A stretch of 64,000 bases of DNA from assembly GCF_023101145.1 (NCBI RefSeq), contig NZ_CP073714.1:7378001-7442000 (forward strand), given 5' to 3'. Every line of letters starts with the position of its first letter. The first letter of the stretch is position 1. The notes beneath the pieces are model-generated. The model was not told the origin of the DNA. It did no database searches and saw only the letters and a list, made by a program, of their open reading frames with translations. Of this stretch, positions 25,016-34,150 are shown one piece after another. Source of the DNA: Paenibacillus pabuli. Its GTDB lineage: Bacteria; Bacillota; Bacilli; Paenibacillales; Paenibacillaceae. Both the position numbers and the translations under genes were made by a program.

Positions 25016-28000
25016 TTATTTCTGCGCCGCAGCCTCAATGTCTGCATATGCCCAGTGTGCTGCTGGTACGTCTGTAAAGGATGGCGTGATCGCTCCTGTT
25101 AATGGAACACGGTTAAACAATACGTTCAGCACTTTCACGGCTTCAGCACGAGTCAGTTTGCTGTCCGGTTTAAACGTACCATCGTTGTATCCGGTCATCA
25201 GACCAGCGGATTGCACATAGGCAATTGCATCGGAAGCCCAAAGGTCGGCGGACACATCTGTGAATCCAGCAGCACTCGTTGTTTGTGATGTGCTGCCTGT
25301 CTCATCAGCGCTTTGCTGCTGTATCCAGCGGTATGCAATGGTTGCCATTTGTGCACGGGTAATCGAACCCTCTGGCGCAAATTGAGTGGCGTTCATACCG
25401 TTCATGATGCCTGCGGATTGCGCTTTTTCAATATCGCTTGCTGCCCAATGAGTTGCAGATACATCGTCGTAGTTTACAACGTTCGCAGATGCGGTTCCCA
25501 CTTCATCAGTGAGATTACGAGCCAGCATTGCTGCCATTTGCGCACGGGTTACGAATGCATCCGGACGGAAGTCCGCACCAAATCCGTTGATATACGGGCT
25601 GTGCGAGCCTTGGGAAGTTTTCAGTCCATCCACCACAACGAGCGTGAACGTGCTGAATTTGTTAACTGTAAACTCGATGCCTTCACTGGAATCGCTGAGA
25701 TTCACCCGTTTGCCCTGAATCAACTCTTTCGTACCGTCACTGTGTTCAATGTACACAGCCAGGTTGTCCAAAGCTTGCTGGCGTGCAGCAGGATCAGTTG
25801 GCAGACTGTCACGCAGCGGCAATGTCAGTGTTACTTTATGGCTTTGCATATTCGTTTCAATCTCAACTGGACGAGCCAGTACTTTCACGTTTGAATTTGG
25901 AGTAATCTGTTGGATCAACTGCTCTTTCTTCGCACGCTCTTCCACTTCTTTACGCTCGGATTCCTTCTTCAACGGAACAACGCGGAAGTACAGATCCTGG
26001 TCGAATCCGGCAATCGACTTCGTTGGAACCGAGATAATAGCGTTCTCTGTGGAAATCTCAAGGTTAAGCCCACCATCATTCAGCTGTTTCACCGCTGCTT
26101 TTGGCAGTTCAATGCGTGTCTCGGACACAGCATCTTTGGCGTCAGGGATAACAATGCGTGCCGTGTTCATGTTTAATTGCTTCGCTTTTTCCACCGATTC
26201 CTTGGCAATCGCCTCAGACATTTTCACGAGGTCCTTGATCGTGCCGTCGGCCTCGGTTGTACGTGTAATTGGCGTTTTGGTCAGGTTGGTGCCGTTAGCT
26301 CCGTTCACATCCACGACGATTTGTTCCTGCTTGGTCGTCGGTGTAGCTGTTACAGGTGTAGTTGCTGATGATCCACTACCTGTACTCCCACCCGTGTTTG
26401 GTGTTGAACCATTTCCGTTATTGCTATCGCCATTTGCCGTGAAGACAATCTTCACCGCGCGTCCTGGCAATAAGTCAGTGATGGCTTTGTAACGAACCCA
26501 AACCGTTTTGTCACCGCTAAAATCAAATTTCTGCATAGAGGCAACATCAATCCAGGTCAGTTTGCCGTTAAGAGAGATCTCCATCGTGTCATCCAAGCCA
26601 ATTATGGTGTTGTTGATGTCATTTCCCGTTACATTCGGGGCCGTGAAGAATCGGTTGATCACATATTGTAGATTCCCAACATCCTCGTAGCGGTCTTGTT
26701 CATTAAGCACCCATTCGGCCAGTTCTTTCTTGCCTTCCGTGCTGAGTTCAGCTCTTTTGGACAGATCAAGTTCACCTGTAAGATTGAATTTGTATTGGTC
26801 AAAGAAATTGTGTCCATTAAACTGTTCATTCATGGTTGTCTCAAGCCATTGATTCATCTGATCTATAGTCGTGGCATTCTCGATAGGTTCGAAAGGCATT
26901 GATAGCAGTGCCAGCAGAAAGCGCGGATCTGCAATCTCTACTTGAGCCTGTTTTGCAATGCGTTCCAATCCCAATAAATGCAGGTACTTAAAAGCGAAAA
27001 TTGGTTTGTTTACTTCGCTTAATTGTAGATGATGATTTCCAACCTGACGAAGCATATCTGTCTCAGGGTCTTTAAAATGATCGGGTCCTTCAGACAGTTT
27101 CTGTGCAAATTGGTCCAGCTTGTCCTGAAGTACGCGCAACCCTCTCTGCTCCCAGATCAACTGAGCTTGTACAGCAAGCTCAATCATATATTGAACCTGT
27201 TCCTTACTTTCATAGTTCTTCTTGATATTATCAATCAGGAACCCAGCCACATAATCTTTGACCTGCTTAGATAAAGAACCATATTCATTGGGGAAATCAA
27301 TACCTAATTCCTGATTCTCCATAGCCAGACGCATAGCGTCTATATTTTTGTCGACCCTAGCAGTATTTACAGCAGCCAATGCATCAGCTTCATTGCCAGG
27401 GAAAAATTGATTAAACGCGCTCTGAATGCCTTCAAAACTTGCATATCCACCAATCGGTCTTTCAGTCAGCATATGATCAGCCAACTGTTCCTGCTCTTCT
27501 GGTGTCAAGTTATCCATTTTGCTTGTATTCAAAGCGAAGCTGGTTATCGGAGTTCCTGGATTCGCTTCGTTATAAGTCAGAGAGTTCTCATAAATTTTTT
27601 GAAATTTATTCAGTGAGGTTAACATTTCCTCAGTTGTATTTGCACGATTAATGAAAGGTGTTTCTTCCACAACTGTGTCTATGTATCTCAAGACACGTGA
27701 AATGGAAGATTGTGTTTTAAGTTTAAGTTCGTATACATAAGCCGTTGTGCGTTTATCTACCTCGGAAGCAGAGCGATATGCAGCAATGAGTGGATAGAAA
27801 TTATCTTCAGCACTTGGATAATCAAAATGATTTATTCCTTCTGCTTGCTTCGTATACAGGTCATCAAGTGCCAATACCGCATTCGGTCCACCGATTTGGC
27901 GAGTCACTTCAAGGGCTTTCTGAGCTAATTCCACCAAATATTGAACTTGCTCCCTGTTCTCGTAACCGTCATTTGTTGGCGGATCTATACCCAGCAAGTA

Positions 28001-28606
28001 TACTGCGATGTCCTCCTGATCTTGAACAGGTAAAGATTCAAAATCAGGCGTGCCAATGAATTGTTTATTACTAAGCAGCAAGATAGCTTCTTGGATAAAA
28101 TCATTGCTGTTACCCCGGTCTGCTTTCTTTTTGAGCTCGTTATACTGATCCAGTTCACTCAGCTGCACAGTGAATTCAATAGATTGCATTTGATACGCAG
28201 CTTCCAAATATTTATCTTTAACAACGACATTGAAATAGTACGTATCGCCGTCGACTAGATCTGTAATTATTTTTGAAAATGTACCATTTGTCGTAGCTTC
28301 TGAACCATTAACCGGATCACCGTAAGCCTGGCCTGATGATCCGCTGATTTGTTGCACGTCCGTAAGATCAGGAGCATTGGATATGTAAACCTGGTAATTC
28401 ACATCAGGTGGTGTAGAAGATTCGGATCGTGCATACTCCCACTGTAGTTCAATTGAGCTCTCATCCACATACTTTATCGTTAATAGACCATTACTTCCTG
28501 GCACCGGATATGATGGTCCTGCACTTACCTTTCCTGCTGATGCTGCCAACCATGGAGCCACCAACACCAAAATAAGCAGCATGCTCATTATTTTTCTATA
28601 TTGCAT
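25016..28606 (-). CDS. SLH-domain surface protein with fibronectin-like N-terminus (SLH2)
   Basis: A 1196-residue exported protein: signal peptide (1-29), a fibronectin type III-like domain (about 38-148), then long helical repeats in which YENREQVQYLVELA (near 216) recurs as YESKEQVQYMIELA (near 464) and weakly as YEDVGNLQYVIN. A GSTGSGSSATTPVTATPTT linker, a beta-rich domain and three C-terminal SLH domains (about 1010-1196, FVTRAQMAAMLARN, SITRAQMATIAYRW, KLTRAEAVKVLNVLF) follow. It ends in a partial SLH repeat, as is common in the family. Composition is like the Paenibacillus flanks, not like SLH1. GGAGG precedes the ATG. Its promoter carries the GTTCAGA repeat. Confidence 0.88.
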   Translation of the reverse strand: MQYRKIMSMLLILVLVAPWLAASAGKVSAGPSYPVPGSNGLLTIKYVDESSIELQWEYARSESSTPPDVNYQVYISNAPDLTDVQQISGSSGQAYGDPVNGSEATTNGTFSKIITDLVDGDTYYFNVVVKDKYLEAAYQMQSIEFTVQLSELDQYNELKKKADRGNSNDFIQEAILLLSNKQFIGTPDFESLPVQDQEDIAVYLLGIDPPTNDGYENREQVQYLVELAQKALEVTRQIGGPNAVLALDDLYTKQAEGINHFDYPSAEDNFYPLIAAYRSASEVDKRTTAYVYELKLKTQSSISRVLRYIDTVVEETPFINRANTTEEMLTSLNKFQKIYENSLTYNEANPGTPITSFALNTSKMDNLTPEEQEQLADHMLTERPIGGYASFEGIQSAFNQFFPGNEADALAAVNTARVDKNIDAMRLAMENQELGIDFPNEYGSLSKQVKDYVAGFLIDNIKKNYESKEQVQYMIELAVQAQLIWEQRGLRVLQDKLDQFAQKLSEGPDHFKDPETDMLRQVGNHHLQLSEVNKPIFAFKYLHLLGLERIAKQAQVEIADPRFLLALLSMPFEPIENATTIDQMNQWLETTMNEQFNGHNFFDQYKFNLTGELDLSKRAELSTEGKKELAEWVLNEQDRYEDVGNLQYVINRFFTAPNVTGNDINNTIIGLDDTMEISLNGKLTWIDVASMQKFDFSGDKTVWVRYKAITDLLPGRAVKIVFTANGDSNNGNGSTPNTGGSTGSGSSATTPVTATPTTKQEQIVVDVNGANGTNLTKTPITRTTEADGTIKDLVKMSEAIAKESVEKAKQLNMNTARIVIPDAKDAVSETRIELPKAAVKQLNDGGLNLEISTENAIISVPTKSIAGFDQDLYFRVVPLKKESERKEVEERAKKEQLIQQITPNSNVKVLARPVEIETNMQSHKVTLTLPLRDSLPTDPAARQQALDNLAVYIEHSDGTKELIQGKRVNLSDSSEGIEFTVNKFSTFTLVVVDGLKTSQGSHSPYINGFGADFRPDAFVTRAQMAAMLARNLTDEVGTASANVVNYDDVSATHWAASDIEKAQSAGIMNGMNATQFAPEGSITRAQMATIAYRWIQQQSADETGSTSQTTSAAGFTDVSADLWASDAIAYVQSAGLMTGYNDGTFKPDSKLTRAEAVKVLNVLFNRVPLTGAITPSFTDVPAAHWAYADIEAAAQK

Positions 28607-28663
28607 ATACGCTTTCCTCCCTTATCTCGCTTGTCGAAATATAGGTCTAGTGTAGTACGCAAC

Positions 28664-28681
28664 TCTGAACGGATTCTGAAC
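28664..28681 (-). promoter_or_regulatory. GTTCAGA tandem repeat before the SLH2 gene
   Basis: Read on the minus strand: GTTCAGA-ATCC-GTTCAGA, with both heptamers identical to those before SLH1, about 58 bp before the start codon. TACTAC or TACACT -10-like hexamers follow within 6-9 bp. The spacers differ (ATCC against TTTT), which argues that the heptamers are the conserved element. Confidence 0.65.
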
Positions 28682-28880
28682 ATTCACTCCAATAAACGGA
28701 AAAAGATCCGGCCTGTAGGTGAAAAACTGGCCGGATTTCAAATATTTTTCGTCATTATTCATCATTTTTACTTCTTCGAGTAATTATAGAGACCTACATT
28801 TCACAAAATTTAAGATAGATACATGTACGTTCGCTGCACTCTTTAACCACTCTCCCTGGCACAACAACAGGTAAACAACA

Positions 28881-29624
28881 TCATATCATCGTGTATCCGC
28901 CATCCACAAACAACGTACTTCCCGTCGTAAATGTATTCGTCATCAGATACGTAACCGTATGCGCAATCTCCTCATTATCTCCAACACGCTTCAAAATCGA
29001 GAGCTTCTCGTAGTCTTTAAAATGCTCACCACGCGGCGTGCCCTCCTGACCCTCTCGCCAGATTGTTCCCGGAGATACGACATTCACTCGGACTGGAGCC
29101 AGTTCAACCGCGAGTGCTTTGCCCAGACTTTCAATCGCTCCGTTACACGCAGCGTAGGAAGCACCACCATTCAGCGGGCGCTGGCTGAATCCGCCAGACA
29201 TCAGCGTGATCGAACCCGAATCCGATAGATACGGAGCCGCATATTTGGCAGCAAAATACTGAGGCCAGAATTTGCCCTTGAAGCAGCTTTCTGCCGTCTC
29301 CCGATCTGAGGTTATCGGACCACGGGTATATTCAGCTCCAGGGGTGAACAGATGATCGAATGCCCCAACCTGTTTGAAGAAATATCCGATTTGCTGTTCA
29401 TCCTGATTGTCCAACACATAAGCCTCAATAGACACGGCTCCCGTCTTGCCTTTACCTGCAACATGAGCAATCTGTTCCCTGGCCTCCTCCAGTCTGGCTT
29501 CAGAACGTCCTGCGATAACCACCTGCGCTCCCGCCTCAGCAGCCTGTACGGCTGTTGCAAGTCCAATCCCCGAGCTTCCTCCGATAATCACAACACGTTT
29601 ATTCTCCAATGTAAATGGACTCAT
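28881..29624 (-). CDS. SDR family oxidoreductase
   Basis: A 247-residue short-chain dehydrogenase with the dinucleotide-binding GGSSGIG near residue 15, NAG-equivalent region replaced by FTPGAEY, VNVVSPGTIW and the final FVDGGYTMI. The canonical YxxxK is YAACN here: the catalytic lysine position holds asparagine, a change I recall in a subgroup of these proteins. The real start is ATG 29624 behind GGGAG; the open frame runs much further upstream but into sequence without homology that overlaps the HxlR gene. It is divergent from that HxlR regulator, its likely controller. Substrate unknown. Confidence 0.88.
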   Translation of the reverse strand: MSPFTLENKRVVIIGGSSGIGLATAVQAAEAGAQVVIAGRSEARLEEAREQIAHVAGKGKTGAVSIEAYVLDNQDEQQIGYFFKQVGAFDHLFTPGAEYTRGPITSDRETAESCFKGKFWPQYFAAKYAAPYLSDSGSITLMSGGFSQRPLNGGASYAACNGAIESLGKALAVELAPVRVNVVSPGTIWREGQEGTPRGEHFKDYEKLSILKRVGDNEEIAHTVTYLMTNTFTTGSTLFVDGGYTMI

Positions 29625-29705
29625 TCTGCATCTCCCTCTCGTATCGCCAGATCTTCGTTGTTCCAGCGTTTTGTTCATTATTATTGAAATGAGGGGAGCT
29701 GAACA

Positions 29706-29743
29706 GTACGCAATTGAATCGTACCAGGTACGAAAATTCGTAC
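29706..29743. promoter_or_regulatory. GTAC-rich operator between SDR and HxlR genes
   Basis: The divergent region holds nested inverted repeats: GTACGAA-AA-TTCGTAC (29728-29743), TCGTACC-a-GGTACGA (29719-29733) and an outer GTACG...CGTAC (29706-29724). Clustered symmetric repeats here are the expected binding site of the dimeric HxlR regulator. Confidence 0.55.
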
Positions 29744-29859
29744 TATTGGCACCAAATGGTGCAGTTATTCTTGCCCAATTCACACAGCGAAACAAGCGGA
29801 ATGCGAGAAAATCAGGTATGATGGAGTTACATATAGCTGTATAAAACGAGGTGAATACT

Positions 29860-30216
29860 ATGGATTTACAGGAGCCACGGTTACAAGGTGTACTCGTTAC
29901 GTTGGAAGCCATTAATGGAAAATGGAAACCGCTTATCCTGTTCATTTTATTGAAGGAAGGCACCAAACGGTTTGGTGAACTAAGACGCATGATTCCCGAT
30001 GTAGCGCAGGGGACATTAACAAAACAACTGCGCGAACTGGAACAGGACCAGATTATTGTGCGCACCCTCTATGGCGATGTTCCACCGAAGGTCGAGTACC
30101 GCCTGTCCGAACACGGGCAGACGATTGGTACACTGTTGGATGGCATGTGTGGCTGGGGCAAGGCGCATCTGGAATATTTGAACGGAACCAAGCAGTTAAA
30201 TACTGCGGAGACATGA
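29860..30216 (+). CDS. HxlR family transcriptional regulator
   Basis: A 118-residue winged-helix protein typical of HxlR/MarR-like regulators, with GKWKPLILFILLKEGTKRF near residue 20, ELRRMIPDVAQGTLTKQLREL and VPPKVEYRLSEHG. ATG 29860 lies 6 bp after GAGGTG; the GTG nine bases earlier is part of that ribosome site. There is no cysteine in the N-terminal region, so it is probably not a thiol sensor of the HypR/YodB type. It most likely controls the divergent SDR gene through the GTAC repeats. Confidence 0.88.
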   Translation: MDLQEPRLQGVLVTLEAINGKWKPLILFILLKEGTKRFGELRRMIPDVAQGTLTKQLRELEQDQIIVRTLYGDVPPKVEYRLSEHGQTIGTLLDGMCGWGKAHLEYLNGTKQLNTAET

Positions 30217-30346
30217 ACCGGGTAAGCACATAAATAAGAGAAACCCCATGACTTAGCAAGAAGATCAAATAAATGGTTCGGCATCCCTCCACCCTTTAGG
30301 AAACAAACTTGTTTAAGACAGGCACGTCAGCTATACTTTCGTTCAG

Positions 30347-30362
30347 ATGCACAATGAATAAG
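30347..30362 (+). promoter_or_regulatory. TGCACAATG half-site before cdaR-like gene
   Basis: ATGCACAATGAATAAG matches one half of the perfect palindrome before the GntP gene (34131-34150), while the other half is degenerate. It lies about 75 bp before the regulator's start codon and suggests autoregulation. Confidence 0.45.
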
Positions 30363-30432
30363 CAAGGCTGACCATACCTATTAGACAAAACACTTGCACC
30401 TTGATGGGACAGCGGGAGAGGGAGGACATGTA

Positions 30433-31479
30433 ATGTTGCAGCTTTCGGAAAAACAGGCACAGGATATTGTCGATAAAATGATGCAGGACATCCCCTACAA
30501 CATCAACATTATGAATGAGCAGGGCATTATCATTGGAAGTGGACAGAAGGAACGCGTCGGCACGATTCACCAGGGGGCAGTCCGTGCCCTTACCACCGGA
30601 AACCGAGTCGAAGTATGGCAAGATGGCAGACTTGAGAAAATGGGCACCAATGAACCGATCAGCATTAATCATCAGCATGTGGGTGTTATCGGCATATCCG
30701 GGCATCCGGATGAAGTCCGTCCGTTCTGCAACATTGTGCGCACAACCGTAGCTCTCCTGATCGAACAGCGCAATCAATTGGAAAGTCTGGCCCATGAAGC
30801 TTCTCGGAAAAAAGCCTTTCTGGAACGGCTGCTTGCCCACTCCGGTTCCTATTCGCAGAAGATCAGGAGGGAAGCAGCACAATACCGTATCGATCTGCAA
30901 CTGCCAGCGGTTGTTCTCTACATTCGCCTTCCCGATGAAGCACCTGAGTTTAGTCCGGAAACAAGTAGAGTATTACTGCAATTCCCCTCTTTTTCCATTG
31001 AGGACGATGGTCTCGCACAGATTATTCTGATCCAGAGCGATTCGGACGTGGATTCCATAGTCCAATCTGTACATCAGGAACAGCCCCAAGCTTTTATTTC
31101 TGTAAGCAGACGGGAAGCCAGCATTGCCGTATGTTACGAACAAGCGAGATCTGCAATGAACATCTTACTCGCGCTTCGGCCGGCTGCACCGTTGGTCCGT
31201 TATGATGATGTGCAATTTCTGGTACGCTTCAGCACGGCCAACCTGGCACGCCATAACAACGTCGTCATCAAGCTGGAGGACACAGCGGATCTGCTGGACA
31301 CACTTCGCAGCTTCATTCATCACAATGGCAGCATGTCCACGACTGCAGAGGATCTCAACATTCATCGCAATACACTGCAATATCGGCTCAAACGGATTCA
31401 GACCCTGACCGGCAAGGACCCGCATAATTGGCTGGAGCTCATTGAACTTACCCACGGACTACTCGCGTCTTATCAGTAG
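30433..31479 (+). CDS. cdaR: CdaR family transcriptional regulator (sugar diacid/glycerate)
   Basis: A 348-residue regulator with an N-terminal sugar-diacid recognition domain (LSEKQAQDIVDKMMQDIPYNINIMNEQGIIIGSG, then NRVEVWQ...PISINHQHVGVIGISG), a linker domain, and a C-terminal PucR-type helix-turn-helix (STTAEDLNIHRNTLQYRLKRIQTLTG near residue 310). ATG 30433 follows GGAGG by 7 bp. It converges on glycerate kinase and the GntP permease, the classical targets of this family, which in known cases are activated by glycerate or sugar diacids. The symbol is by family and context. Confidence 0.9.
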   Translation: MLQLSEKQAQDIVDKMMQDIPYNINIMNEQGIIIGSGQKERVGTIHQGAVRALTTGNRVEVWQDGRLEKMGTNEPISINHQHVGVIGISGHPDEVRPFCNIVRTTVALLIEQRNQLESLAHEASRKKAFLERLLAHSGSYSQKIRREAAQYRIDLQLPAVVLYIRLPDEAPEFSPETSRVLLQFPSFSIEDDGLAQIILIQSDSDVDSIVQSVHQEQPQAFISVSRREASIAVCYEQARSAMNILLALRPAAPLVRYDDVQFLVRFSTANLARHNNVVIKLEDTADLLDTLRSFIHHNGSMSTTAEDLNIHRNTLQYRLKRIQTLTGKDPHNWLELIELTHGLLASYQ

Positions 31480-31491
31480 ATCGCCGAACAT

Positions 31492-31550
31492 AAAGAGACT
31501 GCACTGGAACGCCCCTATCATGCGGACACGCACCGTACAGTCTCTCTTCG
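31492..31550. terminator. Bidirectional terminator
   Basis: AAAGAGACTG pairs with CAGTCTCTCTT at the ends of a long, partly paired loop, between the convergent cdaR-like and glycerate kinase genes. Confidence 0.65.
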
Positions 31551-31578
31551 CTCCCCCTCATTACTACATCACAGAATG

Positions 31579-32727
31579 TTAAGAAATCAGCCCCAGTTTC
31601 AGAACTCTCGCAATATTCTCAGTTGTACGCTCCACATTTTCCGGGCCTTCGTGCAGAAGTCGTTCCAGATCGGCCGCACCCGGCACAATACCGAACACTG
31701 CATCAATCCCTTCCGTGTACAACGTATCTATCCCTTCACCAACGTAACCCGCGATGGCGATAACCGGCTTGCCCGCTTCCTTGGCTGCACGTGCCACACC
31801 GTAAGGCGTCTTGCCAAATTTCGTTTGAAAATCGATGCCGCCTTCGCCCGTAAACACCACATCCGCATGTACCAGCTTGTCACGCAATCCTGTGTATTCA
31901 ATGACAATTTCAATGCCTTTGCGCAACACAGCCTGTGTAAATATCAAAAGCCCCGCGCCCAAACCACCTGCTGCACCTGCACCCGGCACATCACGTATAT
32001 CCTTGTGCAGCTGCTGCTTCACGACTTCCGCATAATGAGACAGATTCGCATCGAGTACCTGCGCCATCTCCGGTGTAGCCCCCTTCTGCGGCCCGAATAC
32101 TCTTGAAGCACCATGCTCCCCGCATAACGGATTCGTTACATCACAGGCCACAATGATCTCCACGCCCTGTAGTCGTTCATCCAGATCGGTCACATCGATA
32201 TGCGCCAACTGATTAAGTGCCCCGCCTCCACGTGCAATTGGCTGGCCGTCTACATCCAGGAACTTCGCACCAAGCGCTTCGGCCATACCTGTACCGCCAT
32301 CGTTGGTCGCACTGCCGCCAATTCCGATAATGATTTTGCGAATGCCCTGATCCAGACAGGCCCGAATCAGCTCTCCCGTTCCATAGGTTGTCGAGTGAAG
32401 CGGGTTCCGGGTTTCCTTGGTCACCAGATGAATGCCACTCGCCGATGCCATCTCAATCGCTGCCGTTAACCCATCGCCTAGAATGCCATATTGCGCCTGT
32501 ACAGGCTGCCCGAGTGGCCCGCTTACCTCTCTCTGGTGAATCGCGCCGCCAGAAGCATCCACCAGTGACTGTACGGTGCCTTCGCCTCCGTCAGCCATCG
32601 GTACATGAATATAGTTCGCAGCTGGGTAGATTTTACGCAATCCTTTTTCCATGGCCACACATACTTCTTTCGCTGTCATGCTCTCTTTAAATGAATCCGG
32701 TGCCAGTACAAATGTCGTCTCTCTCAT
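31579..32727 (-). CDS. Glycerate kinase (GlxK/GarK family)
   Basis: A 382-residue cytosolic kinase that phosphorylates D-glycerate with ATP, feeding it to glycolysis. Family signatures are LAPDSFKESMTAKEVC at the N-terminus, PMADGGEGTVQSLVDA near residue 45, GIGGSATNDGGTGMAEALG near 125 and the late VFTGEGGIDFQTKFGKTPYGVA. ATG 32727 is preferred, with GGTGG just upstream. It follows the GntP permease gene by 23 bp on the same strand: an uptake-plus-activation operon. Confidence 0.93.
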   Translation of the reverse strand: MRETTFVLAPDSFKESMTAKEVCVAMEKGLRKIYPAANYIHVPMADGGEGTVQSLVDASGGAIHQREVSGPLGQPVQAQYGILGDGLTAAIEMASASGIHLVTKETRNPLHSTTYGTGELIRACLDQGIRKIIIGIGGSATNDGGTGMAEALGAKFLDVDGQPIARGGGALNQLAHIDVTDLDERLQGVEIIVACDVTNPLCGEHGASRVFGPQKGATPEMAQVLDANLSHYAEVVKQQLHKDIRDVPGAGAAGGLGAGLLIFTQAVLRKGIEIVIEYTGLRDKLVHADVVFTGEGGIDFQTKFGKTPYGVARAAKEAGKPVIAIAGYVGEGIDTLYTEGIDAVFGIVPGAADLERLLHEGPENVERTTENIARVLKLGLIS

Positions 32728-32750
32728 CTTCTCCCACCCCATCCGTGTTA

Positions 32751-34046
32751 TTAAAAAATAAATCCGTAGATTAACGTCGCTACAATCGCCATCGTTCCAC
32801 CCACGATCGCTTCATAAGGAATAACGCCCATCCGCTGCTTGATTGTCATCTTCATGCTGTCAGCTGAGACGTGGAAGTAATTGCCCTGTGGCAGGGAATC
32901 GATAACTGTCGCACCCGTGTGCACCATGACCGCCGCTGCGAGCGGAGCGGTTCCCATGTTCAGAATCGCATCACCGAATGAACCCGTGGCTAGGATAACG
33001 CCTGTCGAGGTGGAAGCCGTCGCAGCAGCCATCAAAATACCCGCAATCGGTGCCAGGAAGGTGCCGGATATCCCGGACGCTTCAATAAGTCCAACAACCT
33101 GACCGGACAGATCGGATGCAGAGATAAGCCCCGCAATGCCCCCGGCACCAACCAGAATAAGTACAGTCGCTGTCATTTTGTTTAACCCGGAAGTCGTGTA
33201 TTTCACAATGTTCTTGCCCTGACCCATGGCCAGCATACCGATGATGCCTGCAATCGGGAGAATGTACATCGCATCCACTTTGAATGTGGACAGCGCTGCA
33301 ATGCCCGTAATGGAGCCAATTGGATTAATCATCAACAGGATGATCGCAACCAAAGGTGCAACAATGGCCTTTTTCAACGATGGATATTGTGACGTGTCCA
33401 CTTCACCCTGCTCCGCTTCCTGATCAGATACCATCACACCCTTGTTTTTAAGCATTGAAGCTACGATAACGGTTACAATTAATCCGCAGACGGCTGGAAT
33501 CACGCCTGCCAGCATAACATTGCTAAGATCCAGATCGAACCCTCGCGCCGCAGCAATTGTATTGGGATTTGGGGAGATAATATTCCCCGCCTTGCCTCCA
33601 CCTGATAAAGCTAGCAACAGAGCCAGCTTGGATATGCCCATCTTGTTGCCGACAGACAGCGCAATTGGCGCCACGATGAGGACGGCTACGGGAATAAATA
33701 CCCCAACGGCTGTAATAATCATCGTTGCCAGAGCCAATGCCAGAATGGCCTTGCTGCCGCCAAATTTTCGCACGATGGCCTGAGCAATCGTCTCTGCCGC
33801 CCCCGACTCCATCATGACACCAGCCAGTACCCCGGCAGCCAGTACTCGGAGTACGGTACCCATGACACTTTGTGTGCCGTTCACCAGTATATTTACGGTC
33901 TCTTCCAGATTGGCCCCGCCAATTAAAGCGCCTACAATCGCGCCCAGAAATAAAGAATAGACCGGATTCAGCTTCTTCAGAATAAGTATGATTGCTATCG
34001 CAAGCCCTGCTAGTGCGCCGATCCAGCTAATAGTTAAAGGTTCCAT
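32751..34046 (-). CDS. GntP family permease (probable glycerate/gluconate importer)
   Basis: A 431-residue proton symporter with about 12 membrane helices. GntP hallmarks include GALIGGANLEETVNILVNG, MESGAAETIAQAIVRKFG, ALSGGGKAGNIISPNPNTIAAARGF near residue 155 and the late DSLPQGNYFHVSADSM. ATG 34046 begins the family-like sequence and follows a G-rich AGGA. It forms an operon with glycerate kinase; with CdaR nearby, glycerate is the likeliest substrate. The promoter region has a TATAAT -10 (34088-34083, minus strand) and an upstream palindrome. Confidence 0.92.
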   Translation of the reverse strand: MEPLTISWIGALAGLAIAIILILKKLNPVYSLFLGAIVGALIGGANLEETVNILVNGTQSVMGTVLRVLAAGVLAGVMMESGAAETIAQAIVRKFGGSKAILALALATMIITAVGVFIPVAVLIVAPIALSVGNKMGISKLALLLALSGGGKAGNIISPNPNTIAAARGFDLDLSNVMLAGVIPAVCGLIVTVIVASMLKNKGVMVSDQEAEQGEVDTSQYPSLKKAIVAPLVAIILLMINPIGSITGIAALSTFKVDAMYILPIAGIIGMLAMGQGKNIVKYTTSGLNKMTATVLILVGAGGIAGLISASDLSGQVVGLIEASGISGTFLAPIAGILMAAATASTSTGVILATGSFGDAILNMGTAPLAAAVMVHTGATVIDSLPQGNYFHVSADSMKMTIKQRMGVIPYEAIVGGTMAIVATLIYGFIF

Positions 34047-34130
34047 TGTCCTGCCCCCCATGCACTTGTTGAACACGCTTTCATTATAGTTGCTGGTGAG
34101 CCAAATAAATATTGATGATCAGACGAAATT

Positions 34131-34150
34131 CATTGTGCATATGCACAATG
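34131..34150 (-). promoter_or_regulatory. Perfect palindrome, candidate CdaR operator
   Basis: CATTGTGCATATGCACAATG is a 20-bp perfect palindrome centred about 52 bp upstream of the gntP -10 hexamer, an activator-like position. One half recurs before the cdaR-like gene. It lies in a 325-bp stretch (34047-34371) with no other convincing feature. Confidence 0.6.

Noticed and set aside
29625..30065. N-terminal extension of the SDR frame by about 147 residues
   Set aside because: The extension overlaps the HxlR gene on the other strand, shows no homology-like sequence, and ATG 29624 has a proper ribosome site.
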